DNA of 64,000 nucleotides from JACVRW01 sp963820315 (GTDB lineage: Bacteria; Actinomycetota; Thermoleophilia; Solirubrobacterales; Thermoleophilaceae), in assembly GCA_963820315.1 (NCBI GenBank), contig CAWFZK010000036.1:124001-188000 (forward strand), given 5' to 3'. The position numbers and the translations under genes are program-made. The notes beneath the pieces are model-generated. The model did not search any database, had not been told where the DNA came from, and saw only the letters and a program-made list of their open reading frames with translations. Below, one piece after another: positions 61,941 through 64,000 of this stretch. How positions within the stretch are numbered: the stretch's first letter is position 1; every line of letters begins with the position of its first letter.

Positions 61941-63572
61941 ATGCTTCGCAAGCTCGGCCTCGCCACCGCCCTGCTCACGGTCGTCGCGCTGGCCCTGGCG
62001 TCAACGGCTTCGGCTGGCGACGGCAAGCCCATCGACCCTCCGGACGAGGGCAAGCCGATCGTCGGCCAGGAGCGCTACACGCCGGGCGGAGGCTTTCCAT
62101 CCACTCGCCACCCCAAGCTGAAGGGCTGCTCTTCCTCTCAGGGACAGTGGCTGCGCAAGGCCTGGCGGCGCGCGCACTACTACACCTGGCGAGCGGACAA
62201 GCTCACCGACTATGTACGCCAGGCCGACGATCGCCGGGCGGCCTGGAACCAGGACTTTGCCGCCGGGGACAACAACTCCACGTCGCTGCGTCGCTGGTTC
62301 GGGAGCTATGACTCCGACCGGATGAAGTACGTCGACGAGGCGGTCGAGAAGGGGCTCGGCCGCTTTCGCGGGGTGGGCAACGTGGAGATCGCCAAACTGC
62401 GCTGCGGCTCTCCGCGCGCGCCGGGCTCGGACGCCCACACCGACACCTGCCCTTCGTCGAACAGCGGCAACGGGCCGCCCTCGGCCTACCACGCGCCGGT
62501 CGGCACGATCGTGACCTGCGGGTCGTTCTGGAACGACGCAGGCAACCAGTTCGTCAACTACGAGGACCGCCTCGACGACTCGGCGGACACGCTCATCCAC
62601 GAGACCTTCCATTGGCTGTCAGTGGATGCGAAGTACGTGGTCGACTACCACGCCGACGGCGCCGGCGGACACAAGGACAAGAAGTACTACGGCGCCGACG
62701 CGGTCGACTACCTGTCTCGCAAGAAGCCGTCGTGGGCGATCAAGAACAACGACACCTACGCGTTCTTCGCCCTGGCCGCGGGGCGCCACGAGCGCACCTG
62801 GGCCGGCGTGTGGGCCGACAAGGAAGCCGCCCCCGCCACCGGCGCCCTCTACCTCGACATGTCCTGGGATGGACTGGTGGAAACGTGGGAAGAGCTCGGC
62901 GCTCAGGGCCAGTACCTGGCCGACGTCGAGAGCTTCGTGCGCGGCGGGGCGCGGCGCTACGCCGCCCTGTGGCGGATCGGTTCCGGAAACGGGGCGCTCT
63001 ACCGGCAGCGCTGGAGCGACTTCGCGCGCACGTTCACCGAGCTGAGAGCGACCCAGGACCTGATCGACGTCGAGACCACGGGGACCGGCTCGGGTCGGCG
63101 CTGGGTCGGCGTGTGGCGGGCCAAGCCGTCCGGGCAGACGCTGAACGGCGGGCTGCTCGTCGACCTCACCTGGGAGCAGCTGCTGGCCGAGCGGGAGCGA
63201 ATCAAGTCATTCGCCTACCTCGGCGACATCGAGACGTACGTCAGCGGCGGACGACGACGGTTCGCCGCAGTGTTCCGCATCGGCACCGGCGGCGACGCAC
63301 TGCGCTGGTCGGGAACGGCGGACGACTTCAACGCCACCAAGAAGAAGCTCGACCCGACGATGCAGCTCGTCGACTACGAGCGCTTCCTGACCGAGGATGG
63401 CGCTTGGAACTGGCTGTCGGTCTATCGCCCGGCGCCGGGCGGCGGCGGGGGAGCAAAGGGCGGAATGAGCCAGCTCTCGTTCGTGCAGAAGTGGGAGGAC
63501 AGCTGGTCCAACAGCACGCTGATCGACCTCGAGGAGATCTCGGCCCTGCCGGCACAGATCACGCCGCACTGA
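61941..63572 (+). CDS. Secreted M35-like (aspzincin) metallopeptidase with bacterial tandem repeat domains
   Basis: A 543-aa protein from ATG 61941 (MLRKLGLATALLTVVALALA signal peptide; GGAG upstream). Residues ~80-275 are a deuterolysin-like metallopeptidase: QWLRKAWRRAHYYTWRADKL, zinc motif LIHETFHWLSVD (HExxH) and the aspzincin third-ligand region GHKDKKYYGADAV resembling GTxDxxYG. Residues ~285-520 hold three or more WD-like units, each with (A/G)VW(R)-x-G and W-x-x-F/L elements (YAALWRIGSGNGALYRQRWS, GVWRAKPSGQTL, FAAVFRIGTGGDALRWSG), matching the bacterial tandem repeat domain. It would cleave extracellular proteins. The repeats probably bind substrate or surface. Confidence 0.85.
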   Translation: MLRKLGLATALLTVVALALASTASAGDGKPIDPPDEGKPIVGQERYTPGGGFPSTRHPKLKGCSSSQGQWLRKAWRRAHYYTWRADKLTDYVRQADDRRAAWNQDFAAGDNNSTSLRRWFGSYDSDRMKYVDEAVEKGLGRFRGVGNVEIAKLRCGSPRAPGSDAHTDTCPSSNSGNGPPSAYHAPVGTIVTCGSFWNDAGNQFVNYEDRLDDSADTLIHETFHWLSVDAKYVVDYHADGAGGHKDKKYYGADAVDYLSRKKPSWAIKNNDTYAFFALAAGRHERTWAGVWADKEAAPATGALYLDMSWDGLVETWEELGAQGQYLADVESFVRGGARRYAALWRIGSGNGALYRQRWSDFARTFTELRATQDLIDVETTGTGSGRRWVGVWRAKPSGQTLNGGLLVDLTWEQLLAERERIKSFAYLGDIETYVSGGRRRFAAVFRIGTGGDALRWSGTADDFNATKKKLDPTMQLVDYERFLTEDGAWNWLSVYRPAPGGGGGAKGGMSQLSFVQKWEDSWSNSTLIDLEEISALPAQITPH

Positions 63573-63603
63573 CCCCGCGCCGGCGCCGAACACAATGACG
63601 TCG

Positions 63604-64000
63604 TCAGCGCACTGAGCTGAATGCGGCCCGCAGCTCGGTGGAGAAGAGCTCCGGCTCCTCCCAGGCGGCGAAGTGGCCGCCCCTGTCGACCTCGTTGAAG
63701 TAGGCGAGCCCGGGGTAGACCGCCTCGGCCCAGCTGCGCGGGGTGGCCCAGATCTCGCCGGGGAACGTCGTGAAGCCGACCGGAACCGAGACCGCAGGGG
63801 GAGGCTGGCCGCTCGCAAGCGTTGCGGCCAGCGCTCGTGCGTCCTCCCAGTACGACCGGGCCGCCGAGGCGCCGGTGCCGGTCAGCCAGTACAGCGTGAT
63901 GTTGTCGACGATGCTGTCCCGGGTGAGATTGCCCACGGGCTCGCCGTCGACGAACGCGCGGGAGATCTTGTTGTAGCTGTCCGTGTCGTGGTCGAGCATC
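63604..64000 (-). CDS. Epoxide hydrolase-like alpha/beta-hydrolase (5' part outside window)
   Basis: The minus-strand frame enters from the right edge and ends at 63604, so only the C-terminal ~131 residues are present. They match the EphX-type epoxide hydrolase C-terminus: LTRDSIVDNITLYWLTGTGA (cap and lid region with the conserved Tyr), ARSYWED, VPVGFTTFPGEIWATPRSWA and the catalytic His in EVDRGGHFAAWEEPELFSTE. The nucleophile Asp lies outside the window. It is convergent with the M35-like gene. Confidence 0.88.
   Translation of the reverse strand, partial: MLDHDTDSYNKISRAFVDGEPVGNLTRDSIVDNITLYWLTGTGASAARSYWEDARALAATLASGQPPPAVSVPVGFTTFPGEIWATPRSWAEAVYPGLAYFNEVDRGGHFAAWEEPELFSTELRAAFSSVR

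Overview
The window is very GC-rich with dense, often 4-bp-overlapping genes and frequent GTG/TTG starts. This codon style, a full 14-gene nuo operon, and families such as DUF2277, AbiEi-DUF559 and peptidoglycan-binding/resolvase-like proteins suggest a chromosome segment of a high-GC actinobacterium, most likely of the class Thermoleophilia (Solirubrobacterales-like). That assignment is inference from sequence style and remembered family distributions; no search was run.

Layout. 1-4.3 kb: a PhoD-like phosphatase (cut by the left edge) diverges from a coupled proline dehydrogenase / P5C dehydrogenase pair for proline catabolism. 4.3-8.1 kb: an AbiEi-DUF559 protein, a fused PHP phosphatase-APS kinase, a DUF2277 gene and a damaged GH6 glycosidase. 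8.1-13 kb: a three-gene coupled operon of two Tat-exported sulfatase-like proteins and a DHA2 exporter. 13.1-17 kb: a secreted GDPD/phytase-like protein and an acyl-CoA ligase. 17.2-32.1 kb: nuoA-N, complete and in canonical order on the minus strand. 32.2-40.5 kb: a metal cluster, all minus except one small membrane protein: DUF4331, TPR, NicO-type exporter, Fur-family regulator, CbiMNQO importer and a small His-rich protein. 40.7-46.6 kb: an anti-sigma-type ATPase, cytochrome c, serS with a tRNA-Ser directly behind it, an ABC1 kinase, a collagen-like protein and a small lipoprotein. 46.6-53.6 kb: an M28 peptidase, a flavin-reductase-fold protein, an HTH/L,D-transpeptidase, an ECF sigma factor coupled to an Ogt alkyltransferase, a second DHA2 exporter, a tRNA-Ser and a PadR regulator. 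53.7-64 kb: tRNA-Arg and mostly secreted or surface proteins (lysyl oxidase-like, peptidoglycan-binding/resolvase fusion, Pro-Glu repeat protein, sialidase-like, M35-like metallopeptidase), ending in a truncated epoxide hydrolase.

Sequence quality matters for reading this annotation. At least ten genes contain single-base frameshifts. Those in nuoF (two), nuoM, the AbiEi gene, the resolvase fusion (two) and the sialidase-like gene are all compatible with one extra base, and removing it restores a family-typical protein. This looks like consensus error rather than gene decay, so these genes are reported as single CDSs spanning the shift. The GH6 gene and the two repeat genes (collagen-like and Pro-Glu) carry several indels.

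The points most worth following up are the PHP-APS kinase fusion, the tandem sulfatase-like pair in which the second copy has lost its catalytic residues, the membrane-anchored peptidoglycan-binding protein carrying a catalytically altered serine-recombinase domain, the combined import/export metal cluster with DUF4331 and TPR, and the HTH-L,D-transpeptidase / ECF sigma / Ogt neighbourhood.
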